41,961 bases of DNA from Bartonella tribocorum (GCF_002778015.1 NZ_NJPP01000007.1:16938-58898), one strand, 5' to 3'; positions 1 through 11,027 are shown, numbered from the stretch's first letter. Notes: generated by a model from the letters alone, not told the origin. Numbers and translations: made by a program.

Positions 1-1181
1 GCTCGTAGAGGATATTTTCTTGGCTTGTTTTGTGTGATGGTTCGAGTGGTATATTCGTTGTTGCGAATAAAACTGATCTGGATTGATTGTTTTTTGTTTT
101 GTATTTTTTTGTTTAGCTTCTATTGGCGTGTGGGAAAATATCTTGAGTTTATGACAGAGAGGGGCATTGATTTCGAATTATAGCATAGGATAGGGGGGAG
201 CTTGTGGGAATAGGTTTTAGTTTATTGTTGCTGGAATGCTTTCTTTTGATATCGTGTGATTTTGTTTTGGCTATGAGGATGACTAGGCTATGCCGAATAT
301 GAACCGAGCTCTTGGATATCAATTTATCCTATTCTATCTTAAAGGATTGTCGTTTAAAGTGGAGATGTAAGGCATATAACTGTGATGGATTAAGTATTTA
401 AAATTACAGTGTGTATGTGTTGAAGATAGGGCTTATCCCTAGCGCTTATGACGTCAATCACATAGATTGTCAGAAGTAAGGGGTATCAGCAGTGAGAAGC
501 CACCGAGAGGTGTTGTTTTTTTATGAAATAACAATGCGGGTAGGGATCTTCGCCCTTTAAGATGTGGTGAGAAGGGAAAGCTCTATAATTGATGCTTCAT
601 AAAATTACTGGAAAGCGTGTGTTGTTAATGAACGCCTATCATCAAGAATGAATACCCAAACAGAATATACTTGTGTTACAATCTGCGTAGCTTGTTTGAA
701 AGAAATCTCTACGGTAGATTTCCCCCATGAAGTGTAAAATATCCTCTAAAGTGTATAAAATATATTGTGCATCCCCATCTTTATCGTCCATAAAAGAGTA
801 AAACAGCTCCATCAATACTTTGTCAATCTCTCGTGTTGTTCCACGGCTTGACAGTTAAGAAGGTTCATCATAGGATAATTTGAGAGAAGTATGCTCTTTA
901 TTGGACAGTTTCGCTCTACGTGGCTTGTGCGGTTGTAATGTGCAAGTTGTAATGAGCAAGGGAGTGGTTTTTTTGATACAACCTAAAACAGATTTGGAAT
1001 GAAGGAATCTTTCGATATTTGGATTCTCATTCGATATAGATAATGCGAGGTTATGATTATAAATCAATGTGTTGTCTTGTGGTAATGATGTGTTGTTTTG
1101 TTATTTGGTTTCTCTCACTTTTAGTGGAAAGCATTCTCTTCCCATAAAATAAACACTCAAATAAATTGTCATACTCATACA

Positions 1182-1213
1182 ATGCCTTATAGGGGCAATG
1201 CCTTATAGGGGCA
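1182..1213. repeat. Two-copy 16-bp tandem repeat
   Basis: The unit aatgccttataggggc occurs twice back to back, followed by a degenerate third copy (agtgttctatagggct). It is a short minisatellite in non-coding DNA with no visible function. Confidence 0.8.
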
Positions 1214-1424
1214 GTGTTCTATAGGGCTCTATGGAATATTCCAAGGGGTCCATGTTGTTCATGCAATGTCCTTTATTAAATGTTATTATGTTGTGATGGT
1301 TATGTTAAAAAAATACCTCTCAATGTTTGTTCGCAATCATAGCATGCGTTTATAAATGGGTGGGGTATGACGAAAAAGACCCCGTGAAATATATACCATC
1401 CATAAAAGGAGCGTCTTTACATTT

Positions 1425-1472
1425 ATAAAGTACGGATCCTATAAAATATGGCTCCTATAAAGTATGGTTCCT
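1425..1472. repeat. Three-copy 16-bp tandem repeat
   Basis: Three adjacent 16-bp units read ataaagtacggatcct, ataaaatatggctcct and ataaagtatggttcct. They differ at a few positions only. They lie about 280 bp upstream of ruvC in otherwise non-coding DNA. Confidence 0.8.
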
Positions 1473-1753
1473 CTCTTTGTTTTCTTATGATGGTTTAATC
1501 GTTATGATATTGGAGTGGATATCGAAGGGGGAGATATGAGATAGAAGGAAAACTTTTATGCTTTGCTTTCTTGTGAGGGGGAAAGTTTTTTGATTGTACT
1601 TTGTGTCTTACATAAAGCTGTTGTGTGTTGCGCGTTATCATCTATAAATTCATGATGCATGATCCTCTTTTTACTGGTTTTGTCCTTTGCTGATGCTTTC
1701 TTTACGGCTTAAGCCTTTATTCAAAAGAGGGAAAAGTGTATAAACTGAAAGCT

Positions 1754-2269
1754 ATGGCAGAGACGATTCGTATTATAGGCATTGATCCCGGATTACGGTA
1801 TACTGGATGGGGCGTTATCGATCTTGCGGGCAATCGTCTTCAGTTTGTCGCTGCAGGGACGGTTTCTTCTAATGTACGGTGTGATCTGGCTTCTAGATTA
1901 TGTCAAATCCATAAAGGTCTTTCAAAGATTGTGCATCAGTTTATGCCCCATGAAGCTGCGGTGGAGCATGTTTTTGTCAATAAAGATGCTACAGCAACTT
2001 TAAAACTTGGGCAAGCGCGTGCGATTGCGCTGTTGGTTCCTGCGCAAGCAAATCTTCCTGTTTTTGAATATGCACCCAACAAAGTGAAAAAATCAGTTAT
2101 TGGTGTTGGGCATGGCGCTAAAGAACAAATTCATATGATGGTAAAGGTGCTTCTCCCACGGGCTGAATTTGATAGCAATGATGCGGCAGATGCTCTTGCT
2201 CTTGCTCTTTGTCATAGCATGCATCGTAAGAGAATTGATCAATCTTATCAGGCAAGGATAGCGATATGA
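1754..2269 (+). CDS. ruvC: Holliday junction endodeoxyribonuclease RuvC
   Basis: RuvC cleaves Holliday junctions symmetrically and works with the RuvAB branch-migration motor encoded just downstream. The acidic catalytic residues are visible: Asp in IIGIDPG near the N-terminus (residue 11), Glu in AAVEHVF (about 71), and two Asp in SNDAADALA (about 143 and 146). The length of 171 residues is typical. I chose the ATG at 1754 because family members begin [17 protein letters not shown]; an in-frame GTG at 1736, preceded by a GAGGG ribosome-binding sequence, would add six residues and cannot be excluded. The stop overlaps the ruvA start (ATGA), implying translational coupling. Confidence 0.96.
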   Translation: MAETIRIIGIDPGLRYTGWGVIDLAGNRLQFVAAGTVSSNVRCDLASRLCQIHKGLSKIVHQFMPHEAAVEHVFVNKDATATLKLGQARAIALLVPAQANLPVFEYAPNKVKKSVIGVGHGAKEQIHMMVKVLLPRAEFDSNDAADALALALCHSMHRKRIDQSYQARIAI

Positions 2270-2880
2270 TTGGCAAGTTAAAGGGTATTCTTGAACATGT
2301 CTTTGAGGATTATGTCGTTCTTGATGTTCATGGTGTGGGGTATGTTGTTTTTATCTCAAATCGCTTGCGTTCTTCTTTGCCCTCTGTGGGAGAGGCATTA
2401 AGTTTCTTTATTGAAACGCATGTTCGCGAAGAGGCAATCCGCCTTTTTGGTTTTGCGACTAGAGCTGAACAGGAGTGGTTTTGTATGCTCCAAAATGTTC
2501 CAGGCGTAGGGGCAAAGGTTGCTTTGGCAATCTTGGGGGCTTTATCACCCGATGAACTTGCACAAGCTATTGCTTTAAACGATGTGGCGATGATTAGTCG
2601 AGCGCCGGGCGTTGGTAAAAAAGTCAGTGAAAGAATTGTGGGTGAGTTGAAAAGTAAAACGCTCCCCTTTGAACAGGCGGTCAAGACTATTTCAGTTCCT
2701 CAGCGCGAGATAACTAATCGACCTGCGCATGATGCACTTTCCGCATTGATGAAGCTAGGGTTTGAACGGGAGCAAGCCGCCCGTGCTCTTGCTCTTGCGA
2801 TGAATGCTCTTGAGGGGGAGGCTGTGTCTTCTGCCTTGCTGATCCGCCATAGTCTGAAATTGCTTTCTTCTCCTACTTAA
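2266..2880 (+). CDS. ruvA: Holliday junction branch migration protein RuvA
   Basis: RuvA binds four-way junctions as a tetramer and loads the RuvB motor. The 204-residue product begins MIGKLKG with the N-terminal OB-fold region (about 1-65). It then shows two helix-hairpin-helix motifs, seen as VPGVGAKVA (about 78-86) and [12 protein letters not shown] (about 113-124). The C-terminal domain III, which contacts RuvB, follows from about residue 155 ([11 protein letters not shown]). The start codon overlaps the ruvC stop by four bases, and ruvB follows 13 bp later, so the three genes form one operon. Confidence 0.97.
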   Translation: MIGKLKGILEHVFEDYVVLDVHGVGYVVFISNRLRSSLPSVGEALSFFIETHVREEAIRLFGFATRAEQEWFCMLQNVPGVGAKVALAILGALSPDELAQAIALNDVAMISRAPGVGKKVSERIVGELKSKTLPFEQAVKTISVPQREITNRPAHDALSALMKLGFEREQAARALALAMNALEGEAVSSALLIRHSLKLLSSPT

Positions 2881-2893
2881 ATAAAAGGTAACA

Positions 2894-3985
2894 ATGCATA
2901 AAGATGAAGATCAACGCCTTCTGGATTCCGCATCCCTTCCTAACGATCCTGATCGTTCCTTAAGACCACAAATTCTTGATGACTTTATTGGTCAAGAAGC
3001 GGCACGGGCTAATTTAAAAATATTTATTGAAGCCGCAAAAACGCGGCAAGAGGCGTTGGATCACGTTTTGTTTGTAGGCCCCCCAGGACTGGGAAAAACA
3101 ACGCTTTCACAGATTATGGCAAAAGAATTAGGCGTTAATTTTCGCTCTACTTCAGGACCCGTCATTGCTAAAGCAGGAGATTTAGCCGCTCTTTTGACCA
3201 ATCTTGAAGAACGCGATGTCTTGTTTATTGATGAAATTCATCGCTTAAATCCAGCGATTGAGGAAATTCTTTATCCAGCCATGGAAGATTATCAACTTGA
3301 TTTGATCATTGGGGAGGGGCCGGCCGCACGCTCAGTTAAAATTGATCTGGCTAAATTTACTTTGGTGGCAGCAACCACACGGTTGGGACTTTTGACGACA
3401 CCGCTGAGAGACCGTTTTGGTATTCCCATTCGTCTCAATTTTTATACGATAGAAGAATTGGAATATATTGTGCAGCGTAATGCACGGCTTTTTGCTGTCA
3501 AGATCAGTGATGATGGTGCGCATGAAATTGCACGCCGAGCACGGGGGACCCCGCGCATTGCGGGAAGGCTTTTACGGCGCGTTTGTGATTTTGCTTTGGT
3601 GAAACAAGCAAAACAAATTGATCAAAAAATTGCTGATGAAGCGCTTTCGCGCCTTGAGGTGGATCATCTTGGGCTTGATCCGCTCGACCGGCGTTATTTG
3701 CTCCTGATTGCAGAAACTTTTTTAGGAGGACCGGTGGGGATTGAAACCATTGCGGCTGCTTTATCAGAACCACGCGATGCTATTGAAGATATCGTGGAGC
3801 CGTATCTTCTCCAACAAGGTTTTATTCAAAGAACGGCTCGTGGACGCATTCTCACTGAAAAGGCTTGGAATCATTTAGGACTTCCTGCTCCTGCCTCAAC
3901 GTCTATACAAAGGCGCGCTCAACTTTCTGATGCTCAAGACAGTGCAGCACTTCAGAAAACTTTATGGGATGAGGAAGATGATTGA
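2894..3985 (+). CDS. ruvB: Holliday junction branch migration ATPase RuvB
   Basis: RuvB is the AAA+ hexameric motor that drives branch migration on RuvA-bound junctions. In the 363-residue protein the Walker A motif is GPPGLGKT (62-69), Walker B is FIDEIH (111-116), sensor 1 is ATTR (160-163), and the arginine-finger region is LRDRF (171-175). The C-terminal winged-helix DNA-binding domain carries the family pattern [13 protein letters not shown] and ends around the [14 protein letters not shown] stretch. A ribosome-binding site AAAGGTAA precedes the ATG. It is the last gene of ruvCAB; about 210 bp separate it from ybgC. Confidence 0.98.
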   Translation: MHKDEDQRLLDSASLPNDPDRSLRPQILDDFIGQEAARANLKIFIEAAKTRQEALDHVLFVGPPGLGKTTLSQIMAKELGVNFRSTSGPVIAKAGDLAALLTNLEERDVLFIDEIHRLNPAIEEILYPAMEDYQLDLIIGEGPAARSVKIDLAKFTLVAATTRLGLLTTPLRDRFGIPIRLNFYTIEELEYIVQRNARLFAVKISDDGAHEIARRARGTPRIAGRLLRRVCDFALVKQAKQIDQKIADEALSRLEVDHLGLDPLDRRYLLLIAETFLGGPVGIETIAAALSEPRDAIEDIVEPYLLQQGFIQRTARGRILTEKAWNHLGLPAPASTSIQRRAQLSDAQDSAALQKTLWDEEDD

Positions 3986-4196
3986 GGCATTTTTTAAAAA
4001 AAATTGTGCAGATGGTTTATCGCAAACTCTTATAAGGACAAAAGACATTCTTCTTATACTGGGTTTTGACCGAAAAATTTGGGACGATGGAAGATTTTAT
4101 ACTTTGGCTTTTCACAACTTCAACACAAAAATGTGCTGAATCTTTTGAGTGATAAATAATTTTCTATCTTAAATAATTTTATGGGACATGAAAGCA

Positions 4197-4637
4197 ATGA
4201 CAGAAGTAAAACCTTTTAAGAGCGATCATAAAAATGCTTTTCATAATTTTCAGGTGCGCGTTTATGTGGCTGATACAGATTTTTCCGGTGTGGTTTATCA
4301 TGCGCGTTATCTGGAATTTTTTGAACGGGGGCGGTCAGAGTTTTTACGGGATACCGGTTTTAATAATAAGATGTTAGCAGCAGGGTCTGAGGGGGAAAAA
4401 CTTTTTTTTGTTGTGCGCCATATGGAAATTAGTTTTTTGCGACCAGCCAAAATTGATCATCTTTTAGTTGTTAAAACACGTGTTGATCATATCCAAGGAG
4501 CACGCTTTTTTATGGAGCAAGCTATTGTGCATGAGGCGACTACGTTGGTTACAGCGAAAGTTGAAATTGCTCTGATTAATGAGGAGGCAAAACCACGACG
4601 TTTACCCAAAGAGCTTTTTGCAAAAATGCTTGCTTAA
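4197..4637 (+). CDS. ybgC: YbgC-type acyl-CoA thioesterase (hotdog fold)
   Basis: This is a 146-residue 4-hydroxybenzoyl-CoA-thioesterase-like protein that hydrolyses acyl-CoA in the cytoplasm and is classically encoded beside tolQ. The signature is DTDFSGVVYHARYLEFFERG, where the second Asp is the expected catalytic residue and the Tyr-His pair follows. The remaining hotdog strands (FFVVRHMEISFLRPA, ARFFMEQAI) are recognisable. An earlier in-frame ATG lies at 4188, but GGGA at 4183-4186 is better spaced for 4197. Unusually, about 1.2 kb of non-coding sequence separates it from tolQ, whereas in many proteobacteria the genes are adjacent. Confidence 0.93.
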   Translation: MTEVKPFKSDHKNAFHNFQVRVYVADTDFSGVVYHARYLEFFERGRSEFLRDTGFNNKMLAAGSEGEKLFFVVRHMEISFLRPAKIDHLLVVKTRVDHIQGARFFMEQAIVHEATTLVTAKVEIALINEEAKPRRLPKELFAKMLA

Positions 4638-5808
4638 AACTGTTGTGCATTGAATCTATAATATATTAATTTATAAAAAAATAGAGCGTTCTTCAATTTG
4701 GATGCGAACTTTGGGTGTCGTTAAATTTTCTTATTTCAAATCTTTTCTATGTCGAAATAATGATTTTGAAACAATTAAAGTCATTCGCTTATACATTTAT
4801 AAGAGAGTAGTATATAAGTCATTGAAAAATATGTAATAATTTATGTATCCTCTTTAATGCTATCGTGGTTAAAGATCGCACGTGAGCCAATAGAATGAAG
4901 GGGTGGTTTTTATAAAGTCAAAGAGGATGAAAAGGCTTTTTGCATGCCATGGAAGCTTTGAGGCTATACAATGGTGTGATAGCAGACGATGCCCATTGAA
5001 AGGGGCTATAGCACAAGCTAATTCATAGAATAACGAGATTGCATGAGATTTACACGCGATTATAGAAGACTTATGTGGGAACATGAGCGAGGGACGTGGG
5101 GTGCGGGACATTGGACGAGGGGCATGGGGTGCGGCATTCTATGGTGGTTTATTTTTGGTTTTTTTGTGTGTCTGAGGGGCAATGCTGTTAAACTTAAGGA
5201 AAAATGAGAGAAATAATAACCTGAGAACAATGCATAATCTTTCATGATGGACTTCTATTGATTGATCATGATCATTCATGGCATTGTCACTTTTAAAGAA
5301 GGCTTGTGAGACTTTCTTTTTTCAAGCTTTTTTATGAATTCACCAAAATTATTTTCCTGCCTGTCACATTTTTTACCTGCTACATTTTTAACCTGTTACT
5401 GGTGGGGTTGGTGAGTGGAGACAAAACTGTGGGGAAGAAATAAAATTGCCTTTTATAAAGCTGGAGAGTTATCGCAAACATTTTGGGCTGGGAATGCGCA
5501 TGAGGGTCTAGCGTTTTTTCATAAATGTAAAGATGGGATGTATAATAGATTTTATATCATGCTTTATGTTATTTATGGAGGGGAGGTTTTATGGTTATTT
5601 TTTATAAATATGCCGTTGTGAAATGGGGATGAGGTGTATTGAGAGGTGCTTCTTATGATCACTTTTTAAAGAAATTAAAAAAACAGGTCTTGTTTTAGCC
5701 CATGAATTTATGTGACACTGAAGTTTTTTATTTAGATTTAGAAACTATAAAATAATCTGTTTTATAAAGTTTTAATCAAGGCACCTTTCATTTAGAGGGA
5801 CAAAAATT
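4638..5808. other. Non-coding region between ybgC and tolQ
   Basis: The small ORFs here (for example 4869-5111 minus and 5415-5621 plus) have no motif, no convincing ribosome-binding site and skewed composition, so I do not call them. Two imperfect short repeats occur: a G-rich duplication at about 5094-5136 (ggggtgcgg motif twice) and three degenerate cctgNNacattttt-like units at about 5357-5400. The tolQ promoter is expected in the A/T-rich last 100 bp. The gap interrupts the usual ybgC-tolQ linkage. Confidence 0.5.
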
Positions 5809-6522
5809 ATGCCGCATGTAGAACTAACGAATCCGGAAACAATGAGCATGTTGCATTTATTTATGCAAGCGGGTTTCGTCGTTAAAGCTGTTATGGTTTT
5901 ATTGCTGCTCGCTTCCGTCTGGAGTTGGACCATTATTTTTGATAAAATTTTTACATATCGAAGAATACGGCGTGAAATAAAGCAATTTGAACGTATATTT
6001 TGGTCAGGAAAAGCATTAGAAGATCTTTATGCATCATGTAAAAGTCAACGCACCAATAGCATATCGGCCGTTTTTATGGCGGCAATGGGTGAATGGAAAA
6101 AATCTCTTGAAAAAGGGACCCATACATCGACAAGTTTGCAGAGTAGAATTGATAAGGCTATGGATTTGGCATTGGGACGTGAAAGTGAAAAAATAGAATC
6201 AAAATTAAGTTTTCTTGCAACACTTGGATCCGCGGGACCCTTTATCGGTCTTTTTGGAACCGTAATTGGTATTATGGAATCTTTTCTTTCTATTTCAGCT
6301 TCTCAAAATACTTCTCTTGCCATTGTTGCGCCAGGAATTGCAGAAGCGCTTTTGGCAACGGCTATTGGTTTGTTTGCGGCAATTCCAGCCGTTATTGCCT
6401 ATAATAAGTTGACCTATGAAAGTGTGCGCATCATTGCACAAATAGAAAATTTTTCTGATGAATTTTCAACAATTGTCTCGCGGCGTATTGATGAAACACG
6501 CTCAGCACCTTCGTCTTTATAA
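5809..6522 (+). CDS. tolQ: Tol-Pal system inner-membrane proton channel TolQ
   Basis: TolQ is the MotA/ExbB-family subunit that, with TolR, uses proton-motive force to energise TolA during outer-membrane constriction at division. The 237-residue protein has a first membrane helix at about 18-42 (VVKAVMVLLLLASVWSWTII). Two further helices lie in the conserved C-terminal MotA/TolQ/ExbB domain, with ATLGSAGPFIGLFGTVIGIM and VAPGIAEALLATAIGLFAAIPA. A GGGA ribosome-binding sequence precedes the ATG. tolR begins 14 bp after the stop. A second family member (ExbB) is encoded at 28938-29813. Confidence 0.96.
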   Translation: MPHVELTNPETMSMLHLFMQAGFVVKAVMVLLLLASVWSWTIIFDKIFTYRRIRREIKQFERIFWSGKALEDLYASCKSQRTNSISAVFMAAMGEWKKSLEKGTHTSTSLQSRIDKAMDLALGRESEKIESKLSFLATLGSAGPFIGLFGTVIGIMESFLSISASQNTSLAIVAPGIAEALLATAIGLFAAIPAVIAYNKLTYESVRIIAQIENFSDEFSTIVSRRIDETRSAPSSL

Positions 6523-6536
6523 AAAGGAGCTTGTCT

Positions 6537-6989
6537 ATGGGCGTTTCTGTTGCTTCTTCTTCTCAAAAAAAAACACGTAGGTGGCATCATTCACGAAGCC
6601 AGCTGATGAGTGAGATCAATGTTACCCCTTTTGTGGATGTGATGCTGGTGTTGCTCATTATTTTTATGGTCTCTGCGCCTCTTTTGGTGAACGGTGTTCC
6701 TTTGGATTTGCCGCGCAGTCAAGCGGGGCTAGTCCGCGCGCAAAAAACACCCCTTACGGTTTCACTTGATGCGCAGGGGCGCTTTGCCATTAATCAAGAT
6801 TATTATGAAACCTCACAAGCGCTGATTGCACAGCTTAAAACGCTTCTGGAAGCCGATGCGACACAAAAAAATCAACGGGTTTTTGTGCGGGTTGCTAAAA
6901 CTGTTGAATATCAACAAGTCTTAAAGTTACTCGCAGATATTCAAAAAGCCGGGTTTTCTCAAGTGGCTTTAGCAAGTTTAGCGCAATAA
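6537..6989 (+). CDS. tolR: Tol-Pal system protein TolR
   Basis: TolR is the ExbD-family partner of TolQ. It has a single N-terminal membrane helix, with the proton-pathway Asp in FVDVMLVLLIIFMVSAP (Asp34), and a periplasmic domain of about 95 residues. The preceding MSEINVTPF motif is the family signature. The ATG at 6537 lies seven bases after AAGGAG and is preferred over an in-frame TTG at 6531. tolQ ends 14 bp upstream and tolA follows after 114 bp, within the same apparent operon. Confidence 0.95.
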   Translation: MGVSVASSSQKKTRRWHHSRSQLMSEINVTPFVDVMLVLLIIFMVSAPLLVNGVPLDLPRSQAGLVRAQKTPLTVSLDAQGRFAINQDYYETSQALIAQLKTLLEADATQKNQRVFVRVAKTVEYQQVLKLLADIQKAGFSQVALASLAQ

Positions 6990-7103
6990 ATAATAAAATT
7001 TGTAAATAATAAAATGTACTTAACTAATTGCTTTTAAATTTTTTCAAAAGAGAACCGTGTGATTAAAAGTGAAAAAAACAAGGTATAAATTAAGGCATAA
7101 AAA

Positions 7104-8375
7104 ATGAACAGAGACTCTTATCATAGCATGAAACGAGGCTTGGCTTTATCCCTTGTGGCCCATGTTATTTTTCTTAGTTGGGGTGCTGTTCAATTTACAC
7201 AGTCTGTCTCTTTGCCTCAACCATTGGAAGCAATTCCCATCACTCTTGCGCCTTTGATGGAAGAGTTCTCCTCTCAACAAGGAGCCGTGAAGGCTCCTAT
7301 CCGTGCAATCCCTGCTGTTAAACCAACCACTAACCCCCAAGAGAAAGAAGAGGCACGCCATATTGGAGAGGGACAATTCGATAGTCTTGCACCCTTTCAA
7401 CCAAAGGAGAAGCCGCGCTCCACTGAGACAACACCGCCGCCGCCAAGCAATTCGCCAGAAATATCCAAACTTACAGAACCAGTAGAGGAAAAAACAGAAG
7501 AGATTTCAAAAACACCAGAGGAGGCGCCAAAGCTTGCGCCTGAGACGCCTCTAGCACCAGAGGAGGCGCCAAAGCTTGCACCTGAGACGCCTCTAGCACC
7601 AGAAGAGGCGCCAAAGCTTGCACCTGAGATGCCTTTGGAAGCGGCAGAGGAGGCGCCGAAGGTTGCGCCTGAGATGCCTTTGGAAGCATCAGAGGGGGCG
7701 TCTAAGCTTGCGCACAAAAATGAAGAGATGAGATCACTGAAAGAATTGACTTCAACGGTACAAAAGGCACCAGCAGAGCAGGTTGTTCAGCAAGCGCTCA
7801 AAATTGCACTTCCAGAAAAACCTCTTCTTCCGCAGTTTAAACCAAAATTTGACGAAGAATTTCCAATAAAAAAAGAGGAGGTATTGAATCAAAAGACACT
7901 AAAACTTAACAAGAAAAATAAAGAAAAACAGACCATTGAAGATATTTTGGCCATGGAGGAAAATAATTTGCTCAATCGTGCACGGTCACAAGGTGGCGGG
8001 GCAAAAAGTTCTCATACACCAGAAGCTTTGGGGGCAAGAAAAAATATTAATGATACCACAAAAATGGCACAAACTTTGGTCAACATTGCAGGGGGATGTA
8101 TTCAACAGAAGCTTAAACTTGTGGCGCTTGGTGGCGATTTAAAAAACCGTCCCATTGTGCGCTTGCGATTTTACTTAGACCGTGAAGGGAGGGTTGTGGG
8201 CGATCCTATTATTGATCCCGTAAGTGGTCTTGAGAGTCAACAAGCGATTATGATAAGGCAGGTGTATGCGGCTGTCTTTTCATGCCAACCTTATGCAGAT
8301 CTTCCCCGTGATCAATATGACCTGTGGGGGCAGGGTTTTGACTTTAATGTTGATCCCCTCCAAGAAATAAGGTGA
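7104..8375 (+). CDS. tolA: Cell envelope integrity protein TolA with in-frame tandem repeat
   Basis: TolA spans the periplasm and links TolQR to TolB/Pal. The 423-residue product has an N-terminal membrane helix (about 12-30, [20 protein letters not shown]) and a long charged, Pro/Glu/Ala/Lys-rich domain II. Its C-terminal domain III is recognisable by the [15 protein letters not shown] stretch and [12 protein letters not shown], with a Cys pair as in the family. Domain II holds four to five copies of a 14-15 residue unit ([14 protein letters not shown]) at residues 139-204. The stop overlaps an alternative upstream tolB start. The C-terminal domain is what assigns it to TolA rather than TonB. 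Confidence 0.93.
   Translation: MNRDSYHSMKRGLALSLVAHVIFLSWGAVQFTQSVSLPQPLEAIPITLAPLMEEFSSQQGAVKAPIRAIPAVKPTTNPQEKEEARHIGEGQFDSLAPFQPKEKPRSTETTPPPPSNSPEISKLTEPVEEKTEEISKTPEEAPKLAPETPLAPEEAPKLAPETPLAPEEAPKLAPEMPLEAAEEAPKVAPEMPLEASEGASKLAHKNEEMRSLKELTSTVQKAPAEQVVQQALKIALPEKPLLPQFKPKFDEEFPIKKEEVLNQKTLKLNKKNKEKQTIEDILAMEENNLLNRARSQGGGAKSSHTPEALGARKNINDTTKMAQTLVNIAGGCIQQKLKLVALGGDLKNRPIVRLRFYLDREGRVVGDPIIDPVSGLESQQAIMIRQVYAAVFSCQPYADLPRDQYDLWGQGFDFNVDPLQEIR
7518..7715 (+). repeat. In-frame 42/45-bp tandem repeat in tolA
   Basis: The DNA encodes [14 protein letters not shown] twice almost identically, then 15-residue variants ending PLEAA and PLEAS. The units are multiples of three, so copy-number change preserves the frame. 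The array lies in the extended periplasmic domain II, where length variation should be tolerated. Confidence 0.9.
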
Positions 8376-8413
8376 TAGATGAGAAAAAATCGTTTAACGA
8401 AAGGATATATTCC

Positions 8414-9739
8414 ATGATGACTATAAGGCGATATAACGTTTTTGCTTGGTTTATTGTCACTTGTGGTTGGTGGCTTTCAAGTCTTTCATCTGTTTATGCG
8501 CAGTTAAAAGGGACGATTTCAAGCGCTGATTTTAATCCCATTCCTATTGCCATTACAGATTTTATTTCCGATGATTCGATAGGGGTGAAAATATCTGCTG
8601 TGGTGACAAACGATCTTGAACGGTCGGGGCTTTTTTTACCGCTTGATAAGGAAAACTTTTTTGAAAAAATTTTAAATCCGAATAAACAACCGAATTTTGC
8701 TTCGTGGCAAAAAATAAAAGCGCAAGGTTTGGTGACGGGGCAAGTCATAAGAGAAACTGACGGGCGTTTGAGGGTCGATTTTCGTTTATGGGATGTTTTT
8801 GGACAGAGACAATTGAAAGGACGGCGTTTTTATACCGCGACAGAACATTGGCGGCGTGTGGCCCATATAATCGCAGATGAGATCTACAGTGAGATGACAG
8901 GGGAAAGTGGTTATTTTGATACAAGAATTGTTTTTATCGATGAAACAGGTCCCCAGAATGCACGCATTAAACGTTTAGCAATGATGGATCAAGATGGCGC
9001 AAATTTGGTTTATATGTCTGATGGAAGTGAATTGGTGCTTACACCGCGTTTTTCACCCAAAAAACAAGAAATAACTTATATGGCTTATGAGGATAATCAA
9101 GTGCCTCATGTTTATCTCCAACAACTTGAAATGGGACAAAGAGAGTTGATCGGAACGTTTCATAACATGACAATTGCGCCACGTTTTTCTTCTGATGGAC
9201 AAAAGGTCATCATGAGTTTGTTGCAAAATGATGGCAGTGCAAATCTTTACACCATGGATTTACAGACCCGTACGATGAAGAGGCTTACAACAAGCTCTGC
9301 TATTGATACATCTGCTTCCTATTCACCGGATGGGACACAAATCGTCTTTTCTTCAGATCGTAGCGGAAAGCCACAAATCTATAAAATGAATGAGGATGGG
9401 AGTGATATTCAGCGGATTTCTTTAAATGAGGGGAGTTATTCGACTCCTATTTGGTCACCACGGGGAGACTATATCGCTTTTACAAAACAATTAGACGGAC
9501 AATTTTCTATCGGGGTTATGCGTCCTGATGGACAAGGAGAACGAATTTTAACCACAGGGTTTCATAATGAAGGACCAACTTGGGCCCCCAATGGACGTGT
9601 GCTGATGTTCTTTCGCAAAAATCCCGGTATGGGGCCAAAAATCTATACCATTGACATTACGGGACGCAATGAGCGCCAACTCCCCACGCTCAATGATGCT
9701 TCTGATCCAGCATGGTCACCTTTGCTCAATATGCAATAA
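8414..9739 (+). CDS. tolB: Tol-Pal system beta-propeller protein TolB
   Basis: TolB is a periplasmic protein that binds Pal and TolA. A signal peptide ([11 protein letters not shown]... to VYAQ) is followed by the N-terminal alpha/beta domain and a C-terminal six-bladed propeller. The blades are visible as repeated motifs: [38 protein letters not shown] and [13 protein letters not shown] placed the start at the ATG at 8414 (another ATG at 8417), six bases or more after AAAGGA. A GTG at 8372 would add 14 residues before the signal peptide and overlap tolA. Downstream, the usual partner pal is not adjacent but 3.4 kb away. Confidence 0.95.
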   Translation: MMTIRRYNVFAWFIVTCGWWLSSLSSVYAQLKGTISSADFNPIPIAITDFISDDSIGVKISAVVTNDLERSGLFLPLDKENFFEKILNPNKQPNFASWQKIKAQGLVTGQVIRETDGRLRVDFRLWDVFGQRQLKGRRFYTATEHWRRVAHIIADEIYSEMTGESGYFDTRIVFIDETGPQNARIKRLAMMDQDGANLVYMSDGSELVLTPRFSPKKQEITYMAYEDNQVPHVYLQQLEMGQRELIGTFHNMTIAPRFSSDGQKVIMSLLQNDGSANLYTMDLQTRTMKRLTTSSAIDTSASYSPDGTQIVFSSDRSGKPQIYKMNEDGSDIQRISLNEGSYSTPIWSPRGDYIAFTKQLDGQFSIGVMRPDGQGERILTTGFHNEGPTWAPNGRVLMFFRKNPGMGPKIYTIDITGRNERQLPTLNDASDPAWSPLLNMQ

Positions 9740-10067
9740 AAAATGCTTAAAAATAGAACGTAGAAAGAATGCTGTTTATACAGTCTCAAGTCTATGCAAT
9801 CTCAATGGTTTTTAATTACTTAAAAGAAGAGATAATAAAAGAAGGGACTTGTGATAGGGGGTATGGGTGGTTATATCGATTTCATCCACACCCACTGTCG
9901 TTTGTCGATGGTGAAATTTGCTTGGGGATAATGCTTTTAAAAAAATATTCCTTGAAAATAGAGCTGTTTTGAGGGTTTCAGGTTGCCTTTATTCTTCAAA
10001 CTATTGCTATAGATGTTTTTGACTTTCTTTTTGATCTGGTTTGCGCAGAGTTTAGACCACCCAAAAT

Positions 10068-10222
10068 AAATATGCTACAGTATGAGGTGAAATAATCGAA
10101 TAGATCCTTTATAAGACAATTCATCTTAAAGGTAAGGACAGCTTCGTTGAGGATCATTCCAAGAGAGATCCTTTGTCGTTGAGAAAAAAGCACGCGAATA
10201 TAATCTCATGGCGAAATGGTTT
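10068..10222. repeat. Dispersed ~155-bp repeat, copy 1
   Basis: This segment matches 11960-12121 in the same orientation at an estimated 80-85 percent by eye. Shared blocks include tcatcttaaaggtaa, attccaagagagatc and aatctcatggc. The two copies flank the doubtful ORF, the orphan terminator and yebC. No inverted termini or transposase are visible, so it looks like an intergenic repeat family rather than an insertion sequence. Confidence 0.8.
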
Positions 10223-10299
10223 TTGCTATGCCTCTTCTTGTCAAGCAGGTTTTCTCTGCTGCTTTCTTGGTGTGTTTTTCTTAAACTAAAGGAAACTTT

Positions 10300-10692
10300 A
10301 TGGGCAAGTCCTCTCTTAAGACTATGGATCACATCTTTAAAAAAATCTTGAATGTTTCCAAAAGTTTTTTATGCTTTATAAAAGTGCAAGCCGGCATCAT
10401 ACAAGCCCCCAATGTTGCAACAGCCCTATGGCTTTTGAGACAAGTTCATAAGGGGTATTTTTCTCCTTTAAATTTTACGTCACACGGGCTTTTTCTATTT
10501 AATAATGTGCAAAAGCGCATAATTTTGATTGATGCACTATACACACAGATTTGCCCCGCAGATTTGACCCATAGATTCGAAATGAGTGAATTTGACGCTA
10601 TTTGGGGGAGCTCATTTAAATTAAATAACGCTAAACTCTCTTTATATAAATCCTCAACTCTCCTTATATCAATCAATGGGATACGTGTTTAG
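10300..10692 (+). CDS. Doubtful hypothetical ORF
   Basis: The 130-codon frame starts with ATG about eight bases after AAAGGAA, which is a good ribosome-binding sequence. The product (begins MGKSSLKTMDH) has no motif I recognise, no signal peptide and no clear domain. Part of it, around 10380-10400, resembles a short sequence (gcaagccggcatcat) also found in decayed form near 31020 and 35270, which suggests it is built partly from repeat-derived DNA. It may be chance or a relic. Confidence 0.2.
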   Translation: MGKSSLKTMDHIFKKILNVSKSFLCFIKVQAGIIQAPNVATALWLLRQVHKGYFSPLNFTSHGLFLFNNVQKRIILIDALYTQICPADLTHRFEMSEFDAIWGSSFKLNNAKLSLYKSSTLLISINGIRV

Positions 10693-11027
10693 AGGGGGGT
10701 GCTTTCAGTTTCGAGTGAATTTTCATGTGTGATGAGAGGAATGCACCTAAAAAATCCCAATTGTTTACAGATCAGATTAGGGCAAAATCTTCATTACTTG
10801 AGGAGGGTGGCGGAAAGGTTAATCTTAAAGAACAAAGAGAGAGGGGCTATAGGGGTTATTCTTAGAATATAGAAGAAAAGTGTGAAACGATAGAGTTTTG
10901 TAGGCTTTTATCATCAAAATTATTTGAGCGTTCAAGGGTATCTGCTTTATGATTTTTTTCTTCAAGCAGCTTTTTTATGCAATTTATTGCAATTGATTGT
11001 GGTTTTCTTGGTCGTTATAAATGATTG

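Larger units (their letters stand above)
1..1753. other. Long non-coding region upstream of ruvC
   Basis: No convincing gene is visible; the only ORF of note (855-1067, minus) has no recognisable motif and overlaps a dispersed repeat at about 985-1075. The plus strand is G/T-rich, as in most non-coding stretches of this window. Two short tandem arrays are present: two copies of a 16-bp unit (aatgccttataggggc) at about 1182-1213, and three copies of a 16-bp unit (ataaagtacggatcct and variants) at 1425-1472. The promoter for ruvC probably lies in the last 250 bp, but no clear -35/-10 pair stands out. Confidence 0.6.

Noticed and set aside
5415-5621. 68-codon plus-strand ORF upstream of tolQ
   Set aside because: No motif, weak start context and composition like the surrounding non-coding DNA.
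7397-7717. Antisense open frames over the tolA repeat
   Set aside because: Ala/Ser/Gly-rich translations of the EEAPKLAPE repeat with no gene features.
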